Positions 27,201-37,800 of a DNA stretch of 64,000 nucleotides are shown here, one piece after another. Both the position numbers and the translations under genes were made by a program. The DNA is from Flavobacteriales bacterium. GTDB taxonomy: Bacteria; Bacteroidota; Bacteroidia; Flavobacteriales_D; Parvicellaceae. The stretch is from positions 186,001 to 250,000 of the forward strand of contig JACJZN010000009.1 in assembly GCA_020635565.1 (NCBI GenBank), in the 5' to 3' direction. The stretch's first letter is position 1. Each line of letters opens with the position of its first letter. The notes under the pieces are model-generated. The model was not told where the DNA came from. It was given only the letters and a program-made list of their open reading frames with translations, and did no database searches.

Positions 27201-30200
27201 GTTTGGTTTATCGGCACTACCTCAGAAATGATCTATCTCGAAGTGACCAATTCAGTTGGGTGTACATCACTTGATTCACTATCGATCCTAGTGAATTCTT
27301 TACCCGTGGTTACCTTATCAAACGATACTACAATTTGTGTGAATGATACGATCATGCTGACCGCTTCAGGTGGAGATGATTATTTCTGGACACCAAATGC
27401 TGAAATTTCCTCTCAATCCGGTAATTCAGTTGAAGTATGGCCTAGTACCACAACTACTTATCAAGTAGTAGTCGGTAATTCAACAAATTGTATGGATAGC
27501 GCATTAGTGACCATCACTGTCCAGTCCCTACCTGCAGTTGATGCTGGGATTGATCTAGCTCTCTGTTTGGGTGATACAACAAATTTGACCGGTTCAGGGG
27601 CAACGTCCTATTTATGGATCCAAGGAGATTCAATATCGTACCCATTGTCAGAAGTTTCACCTATTTGGCCTACAACCAGCAATACCTACATACTTCAAGG
27701 TGAAGATGTTTTAGGTTGTGTGAATTATGATACGGTTGACGTAACGGTAAATTCCTTACCAAACGTTGATGCTGGTCCGGACCTTTGGGTTTGTCCAAGC
27801 AGCACAGTCCAATTACAAGGATCAAGTGATGGCGTGATCTTTACCTGGAGTCCAGCTGCAGATCTTTCGGATTCTAGCATTTTAATGCCAGATGCATCAC
27901 CAGACGATACTACCATTTACTATTTAACTGCAGAGAATATATTTGGCTGCTTGAACGTTGATTCGATGACTGTTTTTGCAGGTGGGCCTGTTCCTACAGA
28001 AGCCGGTATAAGTGATACCATTTGCGAAGGCGATAGTGTGATGATAGGTGGAGCACCAACCGCTGTTTTAGGAACGACTTTTAACTGGCAGCCTTCTGGA
28101 TCAATAGTGGATAATTCTATTGGAAATCCAATCGTATTTCCATCTTCAGATACGTGGTATTATATTTATACTGCTAACGATACCTGTACTGGAGTGGACT
28201 CTGTATTTGTTAAAGTAAATCCTTATCCACTGGCGGATGCAGGAGCCGATTTTGCAATTTGTTTTGGAGATACGAGCCAATTGAACGCAAGTGGTGGAGT
28301 TCAATATTCATGGAATACCATGATCACGTTGTCGGATAGCACAATTGCTGATCCTTTTGTATATCCTATGTCAACTACAGATTATATTGTATCCGTAACA
28401 GATGCATTGGGATGTGTACAAAGTGATACGGTAAATGTAATGGTCAACGCCCTTCCAATTGCCGATGCCGGATTGAATGATACGATCTGTTACGGAGATA
28501 CTACCCAATTAAATGCGTCTGGAGGAATCACTTACTTATGGTCTCCCAATGATTCTATTTCGAATCTGACAGTAGCAGATCCATTCGTTAATCCTGGGCT
28601 GTCAATAGATTATATCGTTGAAGTGACTGATGCAAACAACTGTGTAAACACCGATACGGTGACAATTGTAGTCAACGCATTACCAATAATTGATGCGGGA
28701 CCAGATCTGGAAATGTGTATCTATGATAGCTTACAATTGAACGTAGCAGGAGCGGATACTTATCTATGGTCGCCCGACTCAACTTTGAATTTCAATAACA
28801 TCGCTGATCCATATACCTATGCATTGGATGATGAAGAATTCATAGTGCTTGGAACCGATTTGAATGGTTGTAAGAATGCAGATACGGTTTCGCTGATCGT
28901 TCACAATCTACCTGTCGTTATTGCGGATGGAGATACTACGATTTGTTACAGCGATACTGTGCTAGTAAGTGTAACGGGTGCTGTTGATTACGCTTGGTGG
29001 CCGAATATGAATATTATAGATACCACGGCTGCAATTACAGCCGTTCATCCTGCAGACAGTATGACCTATTTTGTAGTGGGAACAGATATTTATGGTTGTT
29101 CAAATCTTGATTCGGTGCGTATTTTGGTCAATCAGCTACCAAATGCTTTTGCAGGACTGGATGATACGATCTGTTTTGGAGATACCACCCAGTTATCTGC
29201 TTCGGGAGGTGTGATGTACTTGTGGTCACCTAATGATTCTATAACAGATAATCTGATCGCTGATCCTTTTGTTTTTCCAGCGATCACAACGGACTACACA
29301 GTCACTGTTACAGATACCAATTCCTGTGTGAACAGCGATACGATGACTGTAGTAGTGAATTCGTTACCATTAGTAAACGCTGGATCTGATCTGGAAATGT
29401 GTATCTATGATTCCATTCAACTTAATGTAATAGGAGCAGTTGACTACATGTGGTCGCCAGATTCTACGTTAAGCAGCAACAATGTGGCTGATCCATTCAG
29501 TTACGCGTTAGATTCAGAGACTTTTGTCGTTTTAGGAACGGATGCCAATGGTTGTATGAATACGGATACGTTGGAGCTGATCGTACATAATTTGCCAGTC
29601 GTTATCGCATCAGCTGATACAGCGATTTGTATTTATGATACAGCTTCATTGTCTGTCATAGGAGCTGATCAATATTCTTGGAGTCCGTCATCCACTTTGT
29701 CTGCTCCTAATGATGCGAGTACTTTAGCATATCCACTGAATACGTTGGTTTATACCGTGGAAGGAACTGATCTAAATGGATGTCAAAATGTAGATTCACT
29801 TGTTTTAACGGTGTATCCATTGCCAGTGGCAAATGCTGGAATTGACGTGGATATTTGTCGTGGTGATTCTACACAATTATCCGCTAGTGGTGGTGAAAAT
29901 TATTCCTGGTCTCCAACGATCAATATCTTGGATGAGTTGACTTTTGATCCGATCGTTTTTCCAGATACCACGTTAGAATATATAGTTACCGTAATCGACT
30001 CTAATGCTTGCGTGAATTATGATTCTGTGATCGTAAATGTATTTAGAGTTGGGACGATTGCCGATACCGCAATTTGTTTGACGGATTCCATTCAGCTGGA
30101 TGTATATGGTTCTCCAGGTAATCAATTCATATGGACTCCTTCTGATGGATTGAGTGAAGATAATATTCAAAACCCAATGGCTTCTCCTATCGATGATATC

Positions 30201-30791
30201 ACCTACACGGTTACCGTTGCAGATGTAGCAGGTTGTGTTGATCAGGCTTCTGTAGATATAGTTGTCAATGAGATACCAATCGTTGGTTTCAGCTATGTAT
30301 TAGTACCAGATTGCGATGGGGTGCAAGTTGAATTTACGGACAGTAGTTTATATGCAAATGAATATAGCTGGACTTTTAGCAATGGCGAAAATTCGGACGA
30401 AAGCGAACCGATCACGTTGTTTGAATATGGTACTGAAGCTAATGCACAATTGTCGTTGGTGAATTCTTTTGGTTGTGAAACGGATTCTTCATTTGTTATC
30501 GTGCTTAATGATTTTGATTCGTTCTACAATATTCATATACCAAATGTGTTCACACCAAATGGAGACGGAGATAATGATTATTTCTGGGTGCAGGTACCGG
30601 GGAATTTAGCCGAATGTTTGGATCTCAAGATCTACAACCGATGGGGGATGGTTGTTTTCAGATCATTTGGTGGTATCACAGCATGGGATGGAAATAATGC
30701 AGATGGAGATGAAATGCCAGATGGAACCTATCTATTTACGATTGAGATCAAAAACTACAAATACGAAGGAACGCTGACTATTTTTAGGTAA
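24282..30791 (+). CDS. giant repeat-rich surface protein with T9SS type B (gliding-motility-associated) sorting domain
   Basis: The 2169-residue protein has a signal peptide (1-20) and an N-terminal beta-rich region of about 380 residues. Next come two Ig/PKD-like units, then an insert (about 575-840) with paired cysteines and a TTYPTPFGNWYKN core. A SprB-like unit (CFGGNDGTLAV...) follows, and then about fourteen Ig/PKD-like repeats with the pattern LPxxDAG-DxxIC-GDTxQLxASG-YxWSP-ADPxxxP-TxDYxVxxTDxxGCxNxDTV. The C-terminus (about 2085-2169; NVFTPNGDGDNDYF, LKIYNRWGMVVF, DGTYLFTIEIKN, GTLTIFR) is the type B CTD for export by the type IX system. Likely a cell-surface or released adhesin-like protein. 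Confidence 0.92.
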   Translation: MSRILLFFVVFISYVSAFASHIPGGNITYQCLGNDQYVITLTLFEDCGTAFETANPKTIDISNDCGIGGLTQATLQNVIYAQEVSQLCDAQLPFSECNGGAMPGIYMHQWTDTITLPSACDSWHFSFTTCCRNVSENLVGGSNNYYIETTLNNADAVCNTSPTVTTQMIPYICVNQPIVYNLGIYEADGDNLVYSLIDAAQSGSTSVPYQGGYTGTSPIPGITINPNSGDLSFTPNLVGNYVVVVLVEEYDDDGNLIGSLTQDFQFEVINCPANTNPVEPSGISNFSAGGIQLSSNEIEVCPGDSISFQLQFTDLNPGDSIFISSNLNVALPGAYFHQLTYQSPAIAEIQWVATTSVPSNTNVVFNARDNACPMFGITFFPLSIFINPGVDAGPDVILCAGDTAYLEAENASAYSWTYLPGGDSLIVGNNFGCDTCALTYAAPANSTYYEVTGNLTSLCKNVDTVLVSVVPDFSYSLTQSSTTSCIGSDVSLEAVMNPSGAYDILWSPAAGLDDPTIANPTLTTSVPGSTDYSVTITSPLGCQRLDTISVFVSNGFNPDYEVITSATDVSCEDTVFFDVNILSGSIASCGLSASNICTGTTSDYLVGTPNGSNNSTTYPTPFGNWYKNAKHQFLYTASELHALGLTGGKITDIAWEVLQINGDTVYYDYTINMGCTSSAELTTWETGLVNVYTPQNVSLVTGVNTLPLTNAYEWDGISNLVVEVCYNNLFLNYSQNSSVPWEQTTSNTTLYYRSDNQNACNYFGPPTISNFRPITTFTICSIEPDLSNFQFSWQSTNDPVDDPNSDSTFAVITNNGEFELFVTNLIGGCVDSTTISVTAECCGIDEVIIDDVVCFGGNDGTLAVIPSSNHAGTTYTVEVTELGSGILVYNQSGIVDTAFVNGLTAGSYTIEITTLDGCTSDTLITINQPVQFVANISGDSVLCEGDSLQLSSTGGVSYNWTSAPSFSNNTLDTVWFIGTTSEMIYLEVTNSVGCTSLDSLSILVNSLPVVTLSNDTTICVNDTIMLTASGGDDYFWTPNAEISSQSGNSVEVWPSTTTTYQVVVGNSTNCMDSALVTITVQSLPAVDAGIDLALCLGDTTNLTGSGATSYLWIQGDSISYPLSEVSPIWPTTSNTYILQGEDVLGCVNYDTVDVTVNSLPNVDAGPDLWVCPSSTVQLQGSSDGVIFTWSPAADLSDSSILMPDASPDDTTIYYLTAENIFGCLNVDSMTVFAGGPVPTEAGISDTICEGDSVMIGGAPTAVLGTTFNWQPSGSIVDNSIGNPIVFPSSDTWYYIYTANDTCTGVDSVFVKVNPYPLADAGADFAICFGDTSQLNASGGVQYSWNTMITLSDSTIADPFVYPMSTTDYIVSVTDALGCVQSDTVNVMVNALPIADAGLNDTICYGDTTQLNASGGITYLWSPNDSISNLTVADPFVNPGLSIDYIVEVTDANNCVNTDTVTIVVNALPIIDAGPDLEMCIYDSLQLNVAGADTYLWSPDSTLNFNNIADPYTYALDDEEFIVLGTDLNGCKNADTVSLIVHNLPVVIADGDTTICYSDTVLVSVTGAVDYAWWPNMNIIDTTAAITAVHPADSMTYFVVGTDIYGCSNLDSVRILVNQLPNAFAGLDDTICFGDTTQLSASGGVMYLWSPNDSITDNLIADPFVFPAITTDYTVTVTDTNSCVNSDTMTVVVNSLPLVNAGSDLEMCIYDSIQLNVIGAVDYMWSPDSTLSSNNVADPFSYALDSETFVVLGTDANGCMNTDTLELIVHNLPVVIASADTAICIYDTASLSVIGADQYSWSPSSTLSAPNDASTLAYPLNTLVYTVEGTDLNGCQNVDSLVLTVYPLPVANAGIDVDICRGDSTQLSASGGENYSWSPTINILDELTFDPIVFPDTTLEYIVTVIDSNACVNYDSVIVNVFRVGTIADTAICLTDSIQLDVYGSPGNQFIWTPSDGLSEDNIQNPMASPIDDITYTVTVADVAGCVDQASVDIVVNEIPIVGFSYVLVPDCDGVQVEFTDSSLYANEYSWTFSNGENSDESEPITLFEYGTEANAQLSLVNSFGCETDSSFVIVLNDFDSFYNIHIPNVFTPNGDGDNDYFWVQVPGNLAECLDLKIYNRWGMVVFRSFGGITAWDGNNADGDEMPDGTYLFTIEIKNYKYEGTLTIFR
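28224..30047 (+). repeat. eight exact-length 228-bp (76-codon) protein-coding repeats
   Basis: Equivalent codons of the xLPxxDAG motif start at 28224, 28452, 28680, 28908, 29136, 29364, 29592 and 29820, each exactly 228 bp apart. Two earlier units begin at 27756 and 27990 with 234-bp spacing. The three units from 28452 reappear in the same order from 29136, a 684-bp second-order period. Confidence 0.9.
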
Positions 30792-30889
30792 TTGGAAGGT
30801 TGACTTAGTTCCTGAAGATAATTTAATTAGTAAGTATTGATTATGGAGAGATTCGTTTCGCGCTATTGCAAAAGTGGATACCGAAAAAA

Positions 30890-31567
30890 ATGAAAATTAA
30901 AATCTTCAACATATTTCTATTTATAGTTCTGCTTGTATTTAACTCATGTACAAATGCTGAGTCGGTAAGAAGTTCTGAAATAGTCAATGAAACTGAGATG
31001 GAGTATTCCGTTGTCTTAGAAAAAGGTTACTTATATAAACCTACATTGGAAAGCTTGCAGTTTTTTACTTACTCTAGAAATATTACCGATTCGAATATAA
31101 TTCACTCTTACAAAATTGACTCCATGATACAGTTTCCAGATTCAAGCATTTTGGTTGGAAAAGATTTGGGGTGGTATGAAAACAATGAGCTGACCTTTTT
31201 GCAATCTACGACTAATGGTTCCCTTAAATGGATTGAAGATTTTCATGATAGTTTGTCTTACTTTGAACAAAAATTGGATCTAAAAGATTCGATAGAAATT
31301 AATGCAAATGGTGTAGAATACAAAATCTACAAATACGAAATATCTAATCCTGATCTTGATGGAGATTTAACTATTTTTCTTAATTCTGAGTTTGGAGTAA
31401 TTGAATGGTATAATCAGTCTTGGGCTTTAAGGCGCACCATTAAAACGCATTCACAAATTCCCGGTGTTTTCTCGGAGTTAGTATCGACTCTTAAGGAAGG
31501 AAATAAGAGCTTTTATCTTCAACCGCTGTATAAAGGAGAATTTAAGGCTACAACCAAAATACAATAA
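30890..31567 (+). CDS. lipoprotein of unknown function
   Basis: I prefer the ATG at 30890 (225 residues) to an upstream TTG, because it starts a standard lipoprotein signal: basic MKIKI, hydrophobic core, lipobox FNSC. The mature part is a hydrophilic domain rich in aromatic beta strands, with no cysteines and no recognised family. It follows the giant T9SS gene on the same strand after about 100 bp. Confidence 0.7.
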   Translation: MKIKIFNIFLFIVLLVFNSCTNAESVRSSEIVNETEMEYSVVLEKGYLYKPTLESLQFFTYSRNITDSNIIHSYKIDSMIQFPDSSILVGKDLGWYENNELTFLQSTTNGSLKWIEDFHDSLSYFEQKLDLKDSIEINANGVEYKIYKYEISNPDLDGDLTIFLNSEFGVIEWYNQSWALRRTIKTHSQIPGVFSELVSTLKEGNKSFYLQPLYKGEFKATTKIQ

Positions 31568-31611
31568 GCAGGAATTCGTGATCATGTTTTTGTGGTTAAA
31601 AAAGAATAAAG

Positions 31612-31992
31612 ATGAAGTGGAAAATTTTCATATTAATTTTTGGATTAATCATTTCGGTATTAATAATTGTTTCTGTAATGTTTTATTCATTTTATAAAGG
31701 GATGAATGATAGTAACAAAAAATACTTTAAAAGTGAGTTAATTGAAAGTGAAATTAGAGGAGCTGTAATGGAATATTATAGGTCGGAATTAGATGATAAT
31801 ATATTTAAAATAAGATGTGTGATTGCAAATGGTGATTCTTTTGGGATAGATATTTGCGGTGAACAATCAAAAAAAAATGGTGAATTTCAAATTTTAAAAG
31901 GAGACTCAATTTATAAGGAAAAAGATTGGGATTATATAATAGTGTATTCTAAAAGTGATACAATAAAACTCAATCTTAATTACTGTTATTGA
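31612..31992 (+). CDS. small membrane-anchored protein of unknown function
   Basis: The 126-residue protein has an N-terminal hydrophobic segment (about 4-28, FILIFGLIISVLIIVSVMFY) that looks like an uncleaved anchor, then a soluble domain of about 95 residues with two cysteines (IRCVI, DICGE) and a C-terminal NYCY. It follows the lipoprotein gene by 44 bp and may be cotranscribed. No family recognised. Confidence 0.6.
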   Translation: MKWKIFILIFGLIISVLIIVSVMFYSFYKGMNDSNKKYFKSELIESEIRGAVMEYYRSELDDNIFKIRCVIANGDSFGIDICGEQSKKNGEFQILKGDSIYKEKDWDYIIVYSKSDTIKLNLNYCY

Positions 31993-32060
31993 GAATTTGG
32001 TAACCCCCCGCTCTTTCTCAATCTTACTCTGAGCCAATCTGAAACTAAATAATGCTAAAC

Positions 32061-32092
32061 AAAAAAGCCGATTCTGAAATTCAGAACCGGCT
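32061..32092 (-). terminator. terminator after the OmpA/PD40 gene
   Basis: AGCCGATTCTGA (32066-32077) pairs with TCAGAACCGGCT (32081-32092) with one mismatch. On the minus strand a T6 run follows. It lies 28 bp past the stop of the 32120-34753 gene. Confidence 0.85.
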
Positions 32093-32119
32093 CCATTGTT
32101 CGACTGAGAAAACCTACTC

Positions 32120-34753
32120 TTAATTGGTCAAGATGGTAAACTCTACTCTTCTGTTTTGTGCTTGACCCTCAGCCGTATCATTACTTGCTACTGGTTTATC
32201 TTCACCATATCCTACTGACTTCAATCTGCTTTCATCAATTCCTTTCTCTACTAGATACTTTTTACAAGCATCAGCTCTTTCTTGAGATAGTTTTTTGTTG
32301 GAAGCATCATTTCCTACATTATCGGTGTGTCCTGATAACTCAATGGTCATCTTAGGATTTTGATTCAACATTTCAACAACTCTGTTCAACTCATTGAAAG
32401 ACTCTTCCTGAAGTTCAGCTTTACCTGTTTCAAAGAAGATGTTGTTCAATCTTACAGTAGAACCAACCTCTATAGGAACTAGATATAAATCTCTTACAAT
32501 TTCTTGGTATTCTCCAACAGTTGTTAGATCCATTGTTTCAGATACTCCGATGAAATTTGAAGCGTTCGCGCTGAAGTCATATTTCTTCCCATAAGGAAGT
32601 ACTATTTTGTATTCACCTGTAGCTGGATTTGTTCTGGCAATACCGTAGTTAACTCCATCGATCAAACCATTGTACGCAATATTTGCTTCAAGTGGAGTGT
32701 TGTCTTTAGCATTCAACACTTTTCCTGTGATTAATACAACTGGATCAGGTTGAACTTCTTGCTCTAATTTAATTCTGATGATATCAGTGCTTCCAACAGT
32801 ATTCTCAGCAGAAACCATATAAGCATATTCTCCTTTTGCATCGATAGTGTAATAAGCATCAAAATCAGAAGTATTGATCTCACTTCCCATGTTTACTGGT
32901 TCGCTCCATTTTGTCCAGCTATCATCTAATCTTTGAGTAAAGTAGATGTCGTAATCTCCTTGACCTCCTGATCTATTTGACGAGAAATAAAGAGTTTTTC
33001 CATCAGATGCTAAGAAAGGCGAGTGTTCGCCAGCATCTGTGTTCACATCTTTACCTAAGTTCATTGGTCTAGACCATGATCCGTCTGGTTGTAGCATAGA
33101 TACATACATGTCCTGAAGGTCGTTTGTGCTGCTTTCAGAAAGGCTTAGGATCATTTTCTTACCGTCCTGAGTCCAATATGCTCCAACGTAATTTCCTTGA
33201 GCCATTGTTTTATAGTCCTTGATCTGAAGTCCTTCTGGAGTACTCCACCCCGTAGCCGTTCTATAGATGATCGAATATCCTGATCCGGCTCTTTTACCGT
33301 TTTCATAGTACCCTTTGATCACCATTGAGTTTTCATCTGGACTTACACCTACAACAGCGTTGTAAGTACCTCCGTTGAAAGGTTCACCTAAATGTGTCGC
33401 AGTAGCGTTGTTCAATCCTTTATCAATATCTGTACTTACCCAGATATCTTGTGAATTACCAGCTCCGTTTACGTTCATAGGGTGATCACCTCTTACGAAG
33501 TACAATGTTTTTCCGTCTGGAGTAATTCTTGGTAGAAGTTCTTCGTAGGTGGTATTCAAATGAGGATCCATCGTAGCCATCAACTCTTCTTCGAAAGTTG
33601 GGTAATCTTTTACTTTTTGCTTAGCACCGAACTTGTAGTTAACTGTGAGTTGAACTCTTAGATTTGATGCAGATGAAAGAAGGTCAGCTCGATCTCCACC
33701 TCCCCAAGGGATTTGAGGATTTGCGTCTTCTACTGATGTGAAATCCATTTTAGGGAAGTTGATCTGCCAATAAGGGAGGATACCAAACATTACGGGTAGT
33801 TTTTCAGGATTGACCATGAATCCAAATTTATACTTGATACCAAAGTTGGATACATTGTCTCCAATTTGCTCATATTTATTAGTTCCAATGCTTGATCTCT
33901 GTTTAACCGCTCCCATGTTGTATTGAAGTCCAAAACCTTGAACGAATGAAATGAACTGTGGCTCCTTCATCCACATGAAATCAAGGTTGATATTATTCAT
34001 AGAGAACTTGATGTCTTTAGTCCATTCTGAAGGTGTTTCACCACCTCCGGAAGAAACAGTAGCTCTTCTTTGAAAATTAATATCCATGTAAGCTTTGTTG
34101 GAAAGCTTAATACCAGCTCCGAGTGTGAAGCCTTTAAATAGGCCAGCGTTATTAAGTTCATTCGACAATGTGTAGGTAGTTCCACTCGCGTCATCTTTAT
34201 AAATATGTCCATTGTAGGCATCAACATAAGTGTTAACTCCTTTTAGAGCAGAGTATGCAAAGTCAAGACCGCCACCAGCATATAATAATCCGAAGTTTTT
34301 AACTTCTTTTTTAAACAAATAACCAGCGCTTCCAGGTTTGTAATCTCTGATCGCAGATAGACTTGGTGCAATTCCCTGATAGGTTTCACGATCCAAGAAC
34401 CAGGCAATTTCTAATTGCCATTCGTCTTTCATGATACCCAATACTTTGATGGCATAGTCTGTTCCACATTCCTTGAGTCCTTGTGCTACTTTTGATCTGT
34501 CCGCTGAGGTTAGAATACCAGAGATGTTGGTCTGAAGATCGCTGTTTTTCAATGATTCATCATAAAGATAGATCAATGCAGCTCCATAACTTCCTGAACC
34601 TAAGCCATTATAAGTTTCAACTGGAGTGTAGTTCTTAATTAGAACTTCATAATGGGGTTTGTAAGCTTCCTTGAAATGTTCATAGGAAAGCTGACCATAA
34701 CTGATACTTCCAATAAGGATCAGTAGGGCGAAGAGTAGATTTTTTGCTTTCAT
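32120..34753 (-). CDS. OmpA-family protein with beta-barrel, PD40 propeller and carboxypeptidase-regulatory domain
   Basis: The 877-residue protein has a signal peptide (1-20, ends SYGQ) and an N-terminal helical part. An outer-membrane-barrel-like region follows (about 150-375; LLYAGGGLDFAYSA, INFQRRATVSSGG). Then come PD40 propeller blades (about 395-665; PRITPDGKTLYFVRGD, PFLASDGKTLYFSSNRSGG), a carboxypeptidase-regulatory/transthyretin-like domain (about 675-760), and a C-terminal OmpA peptidoglycan-binding domain (765-877; IELSGHTDNVGN, LSQERADACKKYL, NRRVEF). It should tether the outer membrane to peptidoglycan. PD40-CarbD-OmpA resembles PorE of the T9SS, but PorE starts with TPRs rather than a barrel, so identity with PorE is not claimed. 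Confidence 0.88.
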   Translation of the reverse strand: MKAKNLLFALLILIGSISYGQLSYEHFKEAYKPHYEVLIKNYTPVETYNGLGSGSYGAALIYLYDESLKNSDLQTNISGILTSADRSKVAQGLKECGTDYAIKVLGIMKDEWQLEIAWFLDRETYQGIAPSLSAIRDYKPGSAGYLFKKEVKNFGLLYAGGGLDFAYSALKGVNTYVDAYNGHIYKDDASGTTYTLSNELNNAGLFKGFTLGAGIKLSNKAYMDINFQRRATVSSGGGETPSEWTKDIKFSMNNINLDFMWMKEPQFISFVQGFGLQYNMGAVKQRSSIGTNKYEQIGDNVSNFGIKYKFGFMVNPEKLPVMFGILPYWQINFPKMDFTSVEDANPQIPWGGGDRADLLSSASNLRVQLTVNYKFGAKQKVKDYPTFEEELMATMDPHLNTTYEELLPRITPDGKTLYFVRGDHPMNVNGAGNSQDIWVSTDIDKGLNNATATHLGEPFNGGTYNAVVGVSPDENSMVIKGYYENGKRAGSGYSIIYRTATGWSTPEGLQIKDYKTMAQGNYVGAYWTQDGKKMILSLSESSTNDLQDMYVSMLQPDGSWSRPMNLGKDVNTDAGEHSPFLASDGKTLYFSSNRSGGQGDYDIYFTQRLDDSWTKWSEPVNMGSEINTSDFDAYYTIDAKGEYAYMVSAENTVGSTDIIRIKLEQEVQPDPVVLITGKVLNAKDNTPLEANIAYNGLIDGVNYGIARTNPATGEYKIVLPYGKKYDFSANASNFIGVSETMDLTTVGEYQEIVRDLYLVPIEVGSTVRLNNIFFETGKAELQEESFNELNRVVEMLNQNPKMTIELSGHTDNVGNDASNKKLSQERADACKKYLVEKGIDESRLKSVGYGEDKPVASNDTAEGQAQNRRVEFTILTN

Positions 34754-34863
34754 TTTATGAGTTTTAGTTTACTCACAAATATGAGGGGTAATAGCAAAAT
34801 GACAATACGTATTTCTACGTATTTTGAAATCGCTTCACTATTTATAATCAGATGAAATAATAA

Positions 34864-37800
34864 TTATTTCACGATCTTATAACTTCTTTCTTTCTCTGAC
34901 GAGGCTATTCTTAATTGATAAACACCTTTACTCAATACGTTTAGTTCATCAAGAATTACAATATCAGTATGATTACTAATGTTCTGACTGCAAATAATTC
35001 TTCCAGACATATCAAATAACTGGATATTTATTGAGGATCCAAGAGATGAAAGGCCGCTAATGGTCAAGTGATCGTTGAAAGGATTAGGGTACAATCGAAT
35101 AGCTTCAAAATAGTTTGTAGAAATACCTGCACTATTATCTAGTACCGTGATTTCAAAATGTGCAGTGTCATTGGAACATCCACTTGTCATAGCGATCAGT
35201 GATACATCATATACTCCTGTTGCTCCATAACTATTCCATGGGTTTTCATCAGTACTGGTGTTCCCATCTCCAAAATCCCATTCATAACTAGTGGCATTCG
35301 TACTGTTGTTTGTAAATGATACAATTGCGCTAGGAAGATAGATCGTGTCTGAACTTGCCATCGCTAGTGCATCAGGTCCAGGAGTCACTGTAATGGTAAT
35401 GTTCTGACTATTTTGATCTGTCCCTCCAGGTCCAGAGGCAACCAATGTAACGTTATAGGTGCCTGAGGTAGTAAAAGTTACGTATGGATTATTCGCGGTA
35501 TTGTTACTTATAATACCTCCTGCAATACTCCATAAATAACTAGTTGCATTCTGAGAATTGTTGATCAATTGAATAGAATCGCCCTGGCATATCGTAGTTG
35601 AGTTCGGTGAGAAGCCTGCTACTGGTGGTTGAGTCGGGTTTTCCAATAGTTGCCCGTCACTATCTGTTGCGATACTAGTCAAGCCAGCACCATTAGTGGT
35701 CTTAACACTTACAAAATAGGTGGTTCCGTAGGTTAAACTCAGTCCTGTAGCGGTAAAGGAGGTTGAAGTTCCATTATTTGTCCAGTTGATAATATTTGTT
35801 CCACCCTGAGTTGTTCCTACCGCATATTCATAATAGGCAACATTACTATTGGGATCGGTACTAACTGTCCAGTTTCCAGAGATCTCTGTATTAATATTGA
35901 AAATGTCGATATCTGAAGACAGGCCGTCATTCACCGTAACTGATGTTGGTTCAGTCCAATCTACATTTACTAGATCAGAAGCAACTGTACTCCAGTTATT
36001 TGCTTGATCCAATAAGATCGAACGAATATTCCCAGCAGGAGTTGAAGGATCTGGATTCTGATATCTCAACTGATCTGCTAGAGAACTTACGGAAATTGTT
36101 TCCGTAGTTGATCTGCTTTGATATACTCGGAAATCATCATATACTCCAATACAGTTTCCTGTTCTTAGGGAAATCCCATCAGCAGAAGTCAGAGGAGATG
36201 GATCTGTCCATTCAGAAGATAATTCATCATCCAAATAAGCTTGGATCAAACCTGTAGATGGATCATATAGAATTTTAAAATCATAGGTAGTGTTTGGGTC
36301 AACGACCACATCATCATTGGTCATCAATGGAATGTTGGTTCCATCTGATTTATAGATTTGACACTTATCACTGTCAACCCTCCAGTAAACCATATAAGAA
36401 TTTCCTCTTTGAGTAGAAGTCGCATCATCACAAAAGAAATGAATTCCAGCTCTCCTATTTGTACCTGTTCCATTGATCTGACCTGTCCAATGATAGAGAT
36501 AAACTTTCTGATCGTTCTGGATTAAAGTAGCATTTAGATTCGTATTCGTCTCATTCTCATCGGTTTGCTCTAATGATCCATTCACCAGGGTCCAGGTTCC
36601 TACGCTAGTGGTCCAGGCAGAACTTATTGTGCTCTGTGCAAATTCATCATTAAAGAAACCAAGATTGGCATTTGCTCCCCAATCACTACCATCAAAATCA
36701 GATACATTATGGAAGGAGTGAGCAATTGCATTATTGTCATTATCAGTATAAGTAGCCGTAAAATCCTGAGTTTCCCAGTTGTTTGGATGACTTACAGATG
36801 TTGTTGGAGGAGTGATATCCGCATTACAGGTCCAGTCCGCGATAAAACCTGGAGCTACGGTGGCACCATCTGATGTCCATCTGAATGTTACAGCTCCGGT
36901 AGAAGAGGTAAAAGATCCCGGAGAATTAGTTCCGGTAAATGGAGATCCTGAGATTTGCGCAGCATTTACGTCAGCACCATCATAGATGTACAGGTAATCA
37001 AAGTTGGCTTCTACATCAAATTGAGTAAAATTAAAAGTTAAAGCTGTCGTTCCTGGAGGATCAATTGTCCAAGTATAATCTTCATCGTTATAATAATTCT
37101 TAGTAGGTCCACCAAAGTCATGTATCGTGCCTGAGCATTCATCCGCTTGACAATCGGTTAGGTGTGTTTCAATGGCATCCCATAATTCAGAATATCCATC
37201 ATCGTATCCCAGTGCCCAAATTCCAATTCCACCGATATCTGTTTGCTCGACAAACTCCAATCGTTTATTAAATCCATCTTCTAGTGTAATGAAACACTGT
37301 TTATTCTGACCACCGCTGGTAAATGCGAAAATATCTGTGTAACTATCTGTTTCCCATATGTGATTGCCAGTGGAGTAGTTTCCGGATGTGTTATTTTTAA
37401 CCACTGAGTAAGTTTTAGCACTTCCAGTTCCAGTTGTACTGGATGGAACACTTAAGCTACTTGTCGGCCATTCATAACCGTAATAAGGTAATCCCAGAAT
37501 GAATTTCTCTTTTGGACATCCCTGGTCAATATAATAGGAGGTCGTTTTAGATAGCGTATAATTGTAAGAGGATCCAAAATGATAAAGTGGGTCACACGGA
37601 CCTGCAGTGCTACTGCCTTGATAGTAATAGGCATATCCCATTACGATGTATTGATCTACTTCAGGTTCCATGATCGAAAAATCAAATACATTACTCCAGT
37701 CAACAGCATAAAGTACTGTGCTTACTTCGGATCCAGGTATAGCTGCATGCATTTGGTTAGCTAAACTTACCATCCAATTGGCAAAGTTGGTTTTTTGTGA

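Noticed and set aside
32120..34753. Calling this gene porE
   Set aside because: Domain order differs (barrel instead of TPR at the front) and no other por genes are in the window.
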